A DNA stretch of 6,816 nucleotides. Origin: an uncultured Clostridiaceae bacterium. GTDB taxonomy: Bacteria > Bacillota > Clostridia > TANB77 > CAG-508. Both the position numbers and the translations under genes were made by a program. Below the pieces are notes generated by a model, which saw nothing but the letters and a program-made list of their open reading frames with translations, was not told where the DNA came from and did no database searches. The stretch lies in NCBI GenBank assembly GCA_905198755.1, contig CAJKDR010000053.1, forward strand, positions 1 to 6,816. Reading direction: 5' to 3'. How positions within the stretch are numbered: the stretch's first letter is position 1; each line of letters begins with the position of its first letter. Shown here one piece after another: positions 1-6,200 of the stretch.

Positions 1-9
1 TTGCCTTAA

Positions 10-87
10 GAACCAGAGTCAAGGGAGAAAATTGAAAGTACAATAGAAAAAAGACTTGTATGTATAAGAGAAAAAATAAAATATTAA
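10..87 (+). other. possible C-terminal tail of an upstream gene (uncertain)
   Basis: A 25-codon open stretch ends in TAA at 85-87. It encodes a charged, helix-like tail rich in Glu, Lys, Arg and Ile, in keeping with the coding style of the neighbours. A TAA at 7-9 lies in the same frame, so it cannot simply be the end of an intact upstream gene. There is no good start codon or ribosome binding site inside it. It may be the end of a broken gene, an edge artefact, or chance in AT-rich DNA. No T-box or other leader element for trpS can be recognised in the 102 bases before the trpS start, and no clear promoter is visible there. Confidence 0.2.
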
Positions 88-102
88 AACGGAGGAGAGA
101 CA

Positions 103-1107
103 ATGGAAAAGAAAAGAATTCTAACAGGAGATAGACCAACAGGAAAATTACATATAGGACATTATTTTGGTTCGTTGCAAAATAGAGTAAAAATGCAAGA
201 AGACGATAACTTAGAGAGATTTGTAATGATTGCAGATGTGCAAGCATTAACAGACAATTTTAATAATCCTCAAAAAGTTAGAGATAATGTTTATAATGTT
301 TTGTTAGACTATTTATCAGTAGGAATTGATCCTTCTAAGACAACAATATTTTTGCAATCAATGATACCAGAAATAGCTGAGTTGACAGTATTCTATTCAA
401 ATTTAGTTACAATAGCAAGACTTCAAAGAAACCCTACTGTAAAAACAGAAATAGCGCAAAAAAAGGAGATATTTGGAGAAAGTGTTACATATGGATTTTT
501 AGGATATCCTGTAAGCCAAGCTGCGGATATAACAGCATTTGCAGGAGAATTAATACCAGTAGGAGAAGATCAACTTCCACTTATTGAACAATGTAGAGAA
601 ATTGTAAGAAAATTTAATAGTATATATGGAGAAACTCTAAAAGAACCAGAAGCAGTATTGAGTTCTAACAAAAGAATCAAGGGATTAGATGGAAACGAAA
701 AAATGGGAAAATCATTAGGAAATGCAGTGTATTTATCAGATTCTGATGAAGAAATAACTAAAAAAGTTATGGGAGCACTAACTGATCCAAATAGAATAAG
801 AAAAGACGACTTAGGAAACCCAGATGTATGTATGGTAGCTTATTATCATAATTTATTTAGTAGCAAAGAAGAAGTAAAAGCAGTTTGCGAGGAATGTAAA
901 GCTGGAAAACGTGGATGTGTAGCTTGTAAAAAACAATTAATAGCTAACATTATAAAAACATTAGAACCAATAAGAGAAAAAAGAAAATATTATGAAGAAA
1001 GGCCAGAAGAATTGAAAAAAATTCTAATGGAAGGAACAGCTAAAGCGCAAACAGAAGCTAAAAAAACAATGGAAAAAGTTAAACACGCAATGAAAATAGA
1101 CTATTAA
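103..1107 (+). CDS. trpS: tryptophanyl-tRNA synthetase (TrpRS), probable Fe-S cluster type
   Basis: Cytoplasmic class Ic aminoacyl-tRNA synthetase that charges tRNA-Trp with tryptophan using ATP. The N-terminal Rossmann catalytic domain has RPTGKLHIGH at residues 11-20 (HIGH is 17-20). The GEDQ segment at 154-157 is typical of TrpRS, and the KMSKS loop is KMGKS at 200-204. Length (334 aa) is normal for bacterial TrpRS. The anticodon-binding region has Cys243, Cys265, Cys272 and Cys275, spaced C-x21-C-x6-C-x2-C. This is one residue short of the C-x22-C-x6-C-x2-C pattern I recall for the [4Fe-4S]-binding TrpRS of Thermotoga maritima; an extra Cys262 lies beside it. Cluster binding is inferred from that spacing. 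The start is set by GGAGG at 91-95, seven bases upstream. The next gene begins 13 bp after the stop, suggesting co-transcription. Confidence 0.97.
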   Translation: MEKKRILTGDRPTGKLHIGHYFGSLQNRVKMQEDDNLERFVMIADVQALTDNFNNPQKVRDNVYNVLLDYLSVGIDPSKTTIFLQSMIPEIAELTVFYSNLVTIARLQRNPTVKTEIAQKKEIFGESVTYGFLGYPVSQAADITAFAGELIPVGEDQLPLIEQCREIVRKFNSIYGETLKEPEAVLSSNKRIKGLDGNEKMGKSLGNAVYLSDSDEEITKKVMGALTDPNRIRKDDLGNPDVCMVAYYHNLFSSKEEVKAVCEECKAGKRGCVACKKQLIANIIKTLEPIREKRKYYEERPEELKKILMEGTAKAQTEAKKTMEKVKHAMKIDY

Positions 1108-1120
1108 AGAGAGGATATAA

Positions 1121-2164
1121 ATGGATATATTAGAAATATCAGGAACAGAATATGAGGTTGGTGTAGAAATAGGAAAGAAATTTCAAACTTATTTTCAAGA
1201 GAAAATAGGAAAATATGAACAAAAACTAAAATATGATGAAGTAAAAAATATTTTAGAAAATGTGAAAGAAAAAATAGAACTGAAAGCACCTAAATGTTTA
1301 GAAGAAATATATGGAAGAGCAGATGGGGCAAAAGTTTCTAGAGATGCACTATTATTAATGTTTTGTCCTGAACTATTTGGAGCTGTAAATGGTTGTAGTA
1401 CAATTATAGTTAAAAAGAATGAAAAAGAGATATTGTTTGCACATAATGAAGATGATCTTATGGATGGAAGTGAAACAGTATGTTTGGTAAAATATAACAT
1501 AGGAAACAATTGGATTGTAGGTTATACAAAAGCTAGACAATTAGTAGGAGGAGCATTTGCATGGAATAATTATGGAATAGTAATTTCATGTAATTATATA
1601 TATAGCTCAATGATTAATATAGATAATGTTTCAAGATATGTTCTATCCAGAGAAATTTTGAGATGTAAAAACATCAAAGAGATAATAAATAAATGTAACG
1701 AAATAAAAACAGCATCAGGATTCAGTGTTAATGTATTAGATTTAAAAGAAAATAAAGCTATAAATATTGAGGTTGGTACAGCAAGTATTCAAATTACTAA
1801 TATAGAAAACAAGTATGGAAGAGCAAATCACTATATAAATAAACAATCTTATCATAGAGTGATAAGAAATCAGGAAACTTTGAATAGGCAAGAAAAAATA
1901 ACAGAATTACTAAAAAACATAAAAATTAGTTCGAGTGACATGAAAACATTAGTGAATATACTAAATTATGAGGGGGATGAATATAATAATTCAATATTTA
2001 AAGACTTTAGAAAATATCCAGAATTGAATCAAGTCATGACAACAAACACATTTACGATTAATTCAGCAAACAAGGAAATAGTTATTTATAATTATTTAAA
2101 TATGGAGATACTAAATATAGATTATGATTCATTTAATATAAATAAGAATAAAATGGAAAAATAA
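1121..2164 (+). CDS. C45/AAT-family Ntn acyltransferase or amidohydrolase
   Basis: Member of the acyl-CoA:6-aminopenicillanic acid acyltransferase-like (peptidase C45, AAT) family. These N-terminal-nucleophile enzymes activate by self-cleavage before a Cys and then hydrolyse or transfer amide-linked acyl groups. Visible landmarks are the N-terminal GTEYEVGVEIG (8-18), the Gly91-Cys92 cleavage site in NGCSTI, HNEDD at 108-112 following a beta strand, WNNYGIVISCN at 148-158, and the family's NH(Y/F) motif in RANHY at 234-238. Predicted processing would release a chain of about 91 residues and a beta chain of about 256 starting with catalytic Cys92. There is no signal peptide or membrane segment, so it should be cytoplasmic. 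The substrate cannot be inferred; penicillin-type chemistry should not be assumed. It sits 13 bp after trpS and 17 bp before obg, with an AGAGAGG site at 1108-1114. Its A/T-rich codon style matches its neighbours. Confidence 0.85.
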   Translation: MDILEISGTEYEVGVEIGKKFQTYFQEKIGKYEQKLKYDEVKNILENVKEKIELKAPKCLEEIYGRADGAKVSRDALLLMFCPELFGAVNGCSTIIVKKNEKEILFAHNEDDLMDGSETVCLVKYNIGNNWIVGYTKARQLVGGAFAWNNYGIVISCNYIYSSMINIDNVSRYVLSREILRCKNIKEIINKCNEIKTASGFSVNVLDLKENKAINIEVGTASIQITNIENKYGRANHYINKQSYHRVIRNQETLNRQEKITELLKNIKISSSDMKTLVNILNYEGDEYNNSIFKDFRKYPELNQVMTTNTFTINSANKEIVIYNYLNMEILNIDYDSFNINKNKMEK

Positions 2165-2181
2165 ATTTGGAGGAAAAATAA

Positions 2182-3459
2182 ATGTTCATAGATTATGTTA
2201 AAATTACAGCAAAATCTGGTGATGGTGGTAATGGTGCAGTTACATTTAGAAGAGAAAAATATGTTGCTGCAGGTGGGCCAGATGGAGGAGATGGCGGAAG
2301 AGGTGGAAGTATATATTTTCGCGTTGATCCAGATGTAAACACATTATTAGATTTTAGATACAAAAGAAAATTTAAAGCAGAAAATGGAAAAAATGGAGAA
2401 GGAAGCCATAGATTCGGAAAAAGTGGAGAAGACTTATATATAGATGTACCAATTGGAACAATTGTAAAAGATGCAGAAACAGGAAAAGTGGTTACAGACC
2501 TTTCAAATCCTGGACAAGTTGAAAAAATACTTCCTGGAGGAAAGGGAGGAAAAGGTAACAGCCACTTTGCTACATCTACAAGACAAGCCCCTAGATTTGC
2601 AAGAGATGGTGAAAAGGGAATAGAGAAAGAATTTATATTAGAGTTAAAATTATTAGCAGATGTAGGGCTATTGGGATTTCCTAATGTTGGAAAGTCAACT
2701 TTTATATCAAGAGTTACATCGGCTAAACCTAAAATAGCAGATTATCATTTTACAACAATAGTTCCAAATCTTGGAGTTGTAAAAGGAGAATATGGAGATA
2801 GCTTTGTAATTGCAGATATACCAGGAATAATAGAAGGTGCAAGTGATGGAGTAGGATTAGGTATACAATTCTTACGTCATGTGGAAAGAACAAGATTATT
2901 ATTGCATTTTCTAGATATATCAGGACAAGAGGGAAGAAATCCTGTAGATGATTTTAATACTATTAATAAAGAGCTAAAGAAATATAGTGAAAAACTAGCA
3001 ACTAGAAAACAAATAATAGTTGCAAATAAAATAGATGTTATGCAAGATGACACACTATATAAAGAAGTGGAAAAACTAGCAAAAGAAAATAATTTAGAAT
3101 TATTTAAGATATCAGCAGCAACAGGAGAAGGAATAAAAGAATTAATGACAAGAGTATCTGAATTGTTAAAGGAACTTCCAAAAGAAGAATTAATTGAAGA
3201 AACAGAAGAAAGAGTCGTATATACATTAAAAGAGGATAAAGATGAATTTGACGTAGAAGTAATAGATGGAGAATATATAGTATCTGGACCAGCAGTAGAA
3301 AGATTGATGGGAAGAGTTAATATTCAAGATAATGAATCAATGCATTATTTCCAAAGACAATTAAATGAACTAGGAATAGAAGCAAGACTAAAAAATATGG
3401 GGATAAAAGAAGGAGATACAGTTAAAATTCTAGAATGGGAGTTTGAGTGGTATAACTAA
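2182..3459 (+). CDS. obg: Obg/CgtA family ribosome-assembly GTPase
   Basis: Essential GTPase that binds the 50S subunit and links ribosome maturation with stress and nucleotide signalling. Three domains are visible. The Obg fold (about 1-158) is rich in Gly runs such as GGPDGGDGGRGGS at 31-43. The G domain (about 159-332) has the P-loop GFPNVGKS at 165-172, switch I with TT at 191-192, DIPG at 212-215, NKID at 282-285 and SAATG at 311-315. A C-terminal OCT domain (about 345-425) contains GPAVERLMGR and ends in an aromatic, acidic tail. The length of 425 aa is typical of Clostridia and Bacilli. GGAGG at 2169-2173 supports the start. It is the last gene of the trpS-led run. Only five bases separate its stop from the end of the converging ytaF-like reading frame, and no hairpin terminator is evident there. 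Confidence 0.98.
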   Translation: MFIDYVKITAKSGDGGNGAVTFRREKYVAAGGPDGGDGGRGGSIYFRVDPDVNTLLDFRYKRKFKAENGKNGEGSHRFGKSGEDLYIDVPIGTIVKDAETGKVVTDLSNPGQVEKILPGGKGGKGNSHFATSTRQAPRFARDGEKGIEKEFILELKLLADVGLLGFPNVGKSTFISRVTSAKPKIADYHFTTIVPNLGVVKGEYGDSFVIADIPGIIEGASDGVGLGIQFLRHVERTRLLLHFLDISGQEGRNPVDDFNTINKELKKYSEKLATRKQIIVANKIDVMQDDTLYKEVEKLAKENNLELFKISAATGEGIKELMTRVSELLKELPKEELIEETEERVVYTLKEDKDEFDVEVIDGEYIVSGPAVERLMGRVNIQDNESMHYFQRQLNELGIEARLKNMGIKEGDTVKILEWEFEWYN

Positions 3460-3464
3460 AATAT

Positions 3465-4057
3465 TTACAATAGCAATTCGATAATTCCTAATAATATCAA
3501 TAAAATACCAGATAATAGATTGGAAAATTTGCCTATGAATTTTCCAATTATTTTTTTACCTAAAATTATTCCGATACTAAGAAAAAATATACTAAATATG
3601 AAAGTAGATGTTAATGAAAATAAAATGTTTATACCAGCAGTACTTACTATAATACCGTGTACCGAGCATTATTAATAGCTAAACTTAAGCCAACACCAAT
3701 TGACTCTTTTATATCAATATAATGAGAATTGTCTTTATCACTTTCTAATGCATATTTTGAAATATTATCTTCTTTGTTTTTGTTTAATTCAATAACATTT
3801 TTTATAAAAAAGAATATACCTAATAGAATAATAATAGAAGAACCTAATATATTTGCTGTATTATAAGAAATAATATGTGATAAAAACTTACCAGTATACA
3901 TTGCAATAAATGTACCAATAGTTGTAAGAGTGGCTATTAATAAATTTGAAGAAACTTTAATTTTAATTTTATTAGCACCATAAGCAATACCTATAACTAT
4001 ATTGTCTATATTTGCTGCAATACTAAAAAGAATAGCTGAAAAAATATTTGCAATCAT
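3465..4057 (-). pseudogene. YtaF/MntP-family membrane protein, frameshifted
   Basis: Polytopic membrane protein of the MntP (DUF204)/YtaF family, which includes a manganese efflux pump and a sporulation membrane protein. The first frame (131 residues, then a short out-of-frame tail stopping at 3647) has the family N-terminus with Asp18 in the first membrane helix and YGANKIKI at 26-33. It has further hydrophobic segments near 36-56 and 68-89, a charged central loop, and the second-repeat motif SLAINN at 125-130. From 3656 down to 3465 another frame encodes 63 residues with the expected C-terminus: GIIVSTAGINILFS, two hydrophobic segments, and SGILLILLGIIELLL before TAA. Together they give about 196 aa, near the normal family length. 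The break lies at 3657-3664 and amounts to two extra bases or one missing. There is no slippery homopolymer, so a real mutation or a sequence error is likelier than programmed frameshifting. An AAGGTG ribosome site at 4065-4070 supports the start. Assignment to YtaF rather than MntP is tentative. Confidence 0.85.
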
Positions 4058-4086
4058 TATAAAACACCTTTCTCTATGTTTTATAT

Positions 4087-4116
4087 ATTATATTCGTCAA
4101 AAATAGACAATGTTAA
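4087..4116 (-). promoter_or_regulatory. candidate promoter of the ytaF-like gene
   Basis: Read on the minus strand, TTAACA (4111-4116) and TATAAT (4087-4092) are separated by 18 bp, about 30 bp before the ytaF-like start codon. This resembles a housekeeping SigA promoter with one -35 mismatch. I see no sporulation-sigma pattern. It suggests the gene was recently functional or still is transcribed. Confidence 0.5.
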
Positions 4117-4156
4117 TTATGTAAATTAGAAATTAATAAAAAATACAAAAATTTGT

Positions 4157-4185
4157 TTGACATATAGGTGTTCGTATGATATTAT
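4157..4185 (+). promoter_or_regulatory. lexA promoter (SigA type, extended -10)
   Basis: A perfect -35 TTGACA (4157-4162), a 17-bp spacer and TATTAT (4180-4185) precede lexA. The -10 is extended by TG at 4177-4178. Transcription should begin near 4192, leaving a leader of about 60 bases with GAGAGG at 4234-4239 as the ribosome binding site. This is the clearest promoter in the window and the probable source of the lexA plus small-ORF transcript. Confidence 0.8.
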
Positions 4186-4211
4186 ATGTATGTACAAAAA
4201 AATGAACGAAC
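4170..4211 (+). promoter_or_regulatory. candidate LexA autoregulatory half-sites
   Basis: GTTCGT at 4170-4175 lies in the promoter spacer, and its exact inverse ACGAAC lies at 4206-4211, just past the expected start of transcription. The second copy is part of a tandem GAACGAAC (4204-4211). These match half-sites of the Bacillus-type SOS box CGAAC-N4-GTTCG, but neither has a good partner at the normal 4-bp spacing. Autoregulation of lexA is usual in the family. The operator assignment here is inference, and a diverged box is possible. Confidence 0.35.
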
Positions 4212-4250
4212 TAAAATTATTGAAATTAAAAATGAGAGGATGAATAAGCT

Positions 4251-4904
4251 ATGGCAAAGAGAGATCCAAATACTATTAATAAAAGAGAAAGAGCAATATT
4301 AGATTACATAGAAAAACAATCACAAGTTAATGGTTACCCACCATCAGTTAGAGAAATAGGAAAGGCTGTTGGGTTAAAATCAACAGCAACAGTGCATGGA
4401 TATCTTGCAAAATTAGAAGAAAAAGGGTACATAAAAAAAGAATCACAAAAAGGTAGAACATTAAAACTATTAAAAGGAAGTTCTGGAAAGGCAACAACAG
4501 AATCAAGAAAAGATTTTTATACTGGTAGAGAAATGGTTGATGTACCTGTAATTGGAAAAATAACAGCAGGAGCACCAATACTTGCAGTAGAAAATATAAC
4601 AGATACATTTCCAATTCCAATAGACTTTGTTGGAAATTCAGAAAGCTTTATGCTTACTGTTAGAGGTGAAAGTATGATCGAAGCAGGAATATTAGATGGA
4701 GATTATATTTTAGTAAAAAAACAAAATGTTGCTAATAATGGAGAAATTGTAGTAGCATTAATAGAAGATGAAGCAACTGTAAAAACATTCTATAAAGAAA
4801 AAGATTATATTAGATTACAACCAGAAAACTCTACAATGGATCCAATAATAGTACCAGATTGCAAAATATTAGGAAAAGTAGCAGGAGTATTCAGAAAGAT
4901 GTAA
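4251..4904 (+). CDS. lexA: LexA, SOS response repressor and autoprotease
   Basis: Dimeric transcriptional repressor of the DNA-damage response. It cleaves itself when stimulated by RecA filaments. Residues 1-70 form the winged helix-turn-helix DNA-binding domain, with PPSVREIGKAVGLKS at 30-44 leading into the recognition helix. A linker of about 25 residues follows. The S24-type peptidase domain has the scissile Ala106-Gly107 in ITAGAP, nucleophile Ser141 in RGESM and general-base Lys178 in ATVKTF, so the protein should be fully cleavable. The length of 217 aa is slightly longer than E. coli LexA (202) because of the linker. The start is supported by GAGAGG at 4234-4239; an ATG at 4232 stops at once. 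It is the first gene of a two-gene unit with the small ORF 15 bp downstream. Confidence 0.98.
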   Translation: MAKRDPNTINKRERAILDYIEKQSQVNGYPPSVREIGKAVGLKSTATVHGYLAKLEEKGYIKKESQKGRTLKLLKGSSGKATTESRKDFYTGREMVDVPVIGKITAGAPILAVENITDTFPIPIDFVGNSESFMLTVRGESMIEAGILDGDYILVKKQNVANNGEIVVALIEDEATVKTFYKEKDYIRLQPENSTMDPIIVPDCKILGKVAGVFRKM

Positions 4905-4919
4905 AAGAGGTGGACTCTT

Positions 4920-5123
4920 ATGGAAAGAATTAGAGATGAGATTGAAAACGAAAACTCAACATGGAGAAGAAGCATAAATACTATGCTTAAGCATAATGAT
5001 TTAGAGGGATTAATATCAATAAGAGACTCCGAAGTGTTAGATGATGAAGTAAAAAAATATTTAGAGGAAGCAATAAATATTTTAGGAGAAAAAGAAAGAA
5101 ATAAACAACATCAAAAAATGTAA
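4920..5123 (+). CDS. small hypothetical protein downstream of lexA
   Basis: I do not recognise this 67-residue protein. It is very hydrophilic and charged, probably mostly alpha-helical, with one Trp (15) and no Cys, signal peptide or membrane segment. The segment from about 28 to 58 (DLEGLISIRDSEVLDDEVKK onwards) looks like a short helical pair, and the tail is basic and polar. A strong ribosome site AGAGGTGG at 4906-4913 lies only a few bases before the ATG, and codon use is like that of its neighbours, so it is probably a real gene. It begins 15 bp after lexA and ends inside a terminator hairpin, so it should share the lexA promoter and be induced by DNA damage. It lacks the LysM and membrane features of the SOS division inhibitor YneA. 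Any SOS role is inferred only from position. Confidence 0.72.
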   Translation: MERIRDEIENENSTWRRSINTMLKHNDLEGLISIRDSEVLDDEVKKYLEEAINILGEKERNKQHQKM

Positions 5124-5148
5124 ATACTTTAGTATTTACATTTTTTGA
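5111..5148 (+). terminator. rho-independent terminator of the lexA unit
   Basis: A perfect 17-bp inverted repeat (5111-5127 and 5132-5148) has a four-base loop TTTA. The core ATGTAAATAC/GTATTTACAT is flanked by an A-run and followed by six T at 5141-5146, so it could also work on the opposite strand. The left arm contains the last codons and the TAA stop (5121-5123) of the small ORF. Confidence 0.85.
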
Positions 5149-5177
5149 TATATAAACTATATATTGTAAATCATATG

Positions 5178-5186
5178 TGATATAAT
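5178..5186 (+). promoter_or_regulatory. extended -10 promoter of the Nudix gene
   Basis: TGATATAAT carries a consensus TATAAT at 5181-5186 and the TGn extension at 5178-5180. The region 17 bp upstream (near 5158-5163) is only TATATA, so the -35 is weak and the extended -10 probably carries recognition. It lies just past the preceding terminator and about 27 bp before the start codon. Confidence 0.6.
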
Positions 5187-5212
5187 ATGCAAAAAAATAA
5201 AAGGAGGCAAAT

Positions 5213-5695
5213 ATGGAATATTTAGATTTATATTATATAGAAAATGACAAACTAACAGGGAAAACAATGGTAAGAGGAGGAGAAGTACCAGAAGGAAGAT
5301 ATTTTAATGTAGTCATATGTTATATGGAAAACAGTAACGGAGAATTTTTAATTCAAAGGGCCTCTATACAGAAAGGACATAAATGTTCTTCAACAGGAGG
5401 ACATGTGCAGGCTGGACAAACACTTAAAGAAGCAATGGTAAGAGAGATAAAAGAAGAAATCGGAATAGATGTTGATGAAGAAGAACTAGAATTTAAAGGA
5501 AGATGGTTAAAGAATAATGTAGTAATGTGTAATGCATATTATATGAAAAGAGACATAGATATAAATGAATGTAAATTGCAAGAAGAAGAAGTAGAAAGTG
5601 TTTTTTGGAAAACTAAGGAAGAAATAGAAGAAATGATAAAAGATAATCAATTCTTTGAAACGGGAGCAAAACTATTTGAAGATTTTATAAGATAA
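5213..5695 (+). CDS. Nudix hydrolase, IPP-isomerase-like (YfcD-type) subgroup
   Basis: Cytoplasmic metal-dependent hydrolase of nucleoside-diphosphate-linked substrates; the actual substrate is unknown. The N-terminal part (ENDKLTGKTMVRGGEVPEG, 10-28) followed by FNVVICYMENSNGEFLIQR (31-49) resembles the clostridial Nudix proteins related to isopentenyl-diphosphate isomerase. The Nudix box spans about 63-85: Gly63, then REIKEEIGI at 77-85, with the metal-binding RE..EE residues intact. The Glu expected at position 69 (G-x5-E) is Gln, in AGQT. The length of 160 aa is normal. AAGGAGG at 5201-5207 fixes the start. It is flanked by terminators on both sides and has its own promoter, so it is probably monocistronic. 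True isomerase activity is unlikely, since I do not see the expected active-site Cys/Glu arrangement. Confidence 0.9.
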   Translation: MEYLDLYYIENDKLTGKTMVRGGEVPEGRYFNVVICYMENSNGEFLIQRASIQKGHKCSSTGGHVQAGQTLKEAMVREIKEEIGIDVDEEELEFKGRWLKNNVVMCNAYYMKRDIDINECKLQEEEVESVFWKTKEEIEEMIKDNQFFETGAKLFEDFIR

Positions 5696-5726
5696 AGAAT
5701 GAAAAAATTAATTTTATATAAAACAA

Positions 5727-5756
5727 AAAACTCGAAAGTTTAAACTTTCGAGTTTT
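5727..5756. terminator. bidirectional terminator between Nudix gene and rpsI
   Basis: A 30-bp perfect palindrome with core CTCGAAAG and CTTTCGAG around TTTAAA. It has A/T runs on both sides: TTTTAATTTT follows on the plus strand and TTTTTTGTTTT on the minus strand. It ends the Nudix transcript from the left and the rplM-rpsI transcript from the right. The rpsI stop codon lies only 12 bp away. Confidence 0.9.
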
Positions 5757-5768
5757 AATTTTGAAATT

Positions 5769-6176
5769 CTATCTCTTACTAAATTGTGGAGCACGTCTAG
5801 CTTTTTTAAGACCATATTTCTTTCTTTCTTTCATTCTTGGATCTCTTGTTAAATATCCATTAGATTTTAATGTTGGTCTATATTCAGCATTTGCTTCTAA
5901 TAGAGCTCTTGCTATACCATGACGAATTGCACCAGCTTGACCAGTGAATCCTCCACCTGTAACTTTAACAATTACATCATATTTAGATAAAGTATTTGTA
6001 GCAACTAAAGGTTGTTTTACTATAACCTTTAAAGTTTCTAGTCCTAAATATTCATCTATATCTTTACCATTGATAGTTATTTTACCAGTTCCTTCTACTA
6101 ATCTAACTCTAGCAACAGAACTTTTTCTTCTACCAGTACCATAAAATACTATTTTTTCTGATTTTGCTTTAGGCAT
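5769..6176 (-). CDS. rpsI: 30S ribosomal protein S9
   Basis: Small-subunit head protein whose long C-terminal tail reaches the P-site tRNA. Seen are YGTGRRKSSVARVRL at 12-26, the family signature GGGFTGQAGAIRHGIARAL at 74-92, and the basic tail DPRMKERKKYGLKKARR leading to the terminal SKR at 133-135, which is the conserved tRNA-contacting end. The 135-aa length is slightly over the usual 130 because of an N-terminal extension of a few residues. AGGAGG (plus-strand 6185-6190) precedes the ATG by eight bases. It follows rplM by 24 bp and is almost certainly co-transcribed with it, the standard bacterial arrangement. The bidirectional terminator follows directly. Confidence 0.98.
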   Translation of the reverse strand: MPKAKSEKIVFYGTGRRKSSVARVRLVEGTGKITINGKDIDEYLGLETLKVIVKQPLVATNTLSKYDVIVKVTGGGFTGQAGAIRHGIARALLEANAEYRPTLKSNGYLTRDPRMKERKKYGLKKARRAPQFSKR

Positions 6177-6200
6177 TTAATTTTCCTCCTCTTTCTATGA

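Noticed and set aside
1..102. T-box riboswitch upstream of trpS
   Set aside because: The available leader is too short, and no T-box sequence or terminator/antiterminator pair is visible.
1104..1509. Minus-strand ORFs inside the AAT-family gene
   Set aside because: They are antisense to a gene with clear family motifs, have low-complexity composition and lack ribosome sites.
3647..3667. Programmed ribosomal frameshift in the ytaF-like gene
   Set aside because: There is no slippery heptamer, stimulatory hairpin or internal Shine-Dalgarno at the junction, and this family is not known to use frameshifting.
4348..4620. 90-residue minus-strand ORF inside lexA
   Set aside because: A Leu/Phe-rich shadow of the AT-rich lexA coding strand with no ribosome site and no family resemblance.
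5727..5756. Palindrome as a mobile-element end or attachment site
   Set aside because: Its position between two converging genes and the flanking T-runs fit an ordinary bidirectional terminator; there is no transposase or target duplication.
5944..6144. Plus-strand ORF antisense to rpsI
   Set aside because: It lies wholly within the conserved S9 gene and shows no family motifs.
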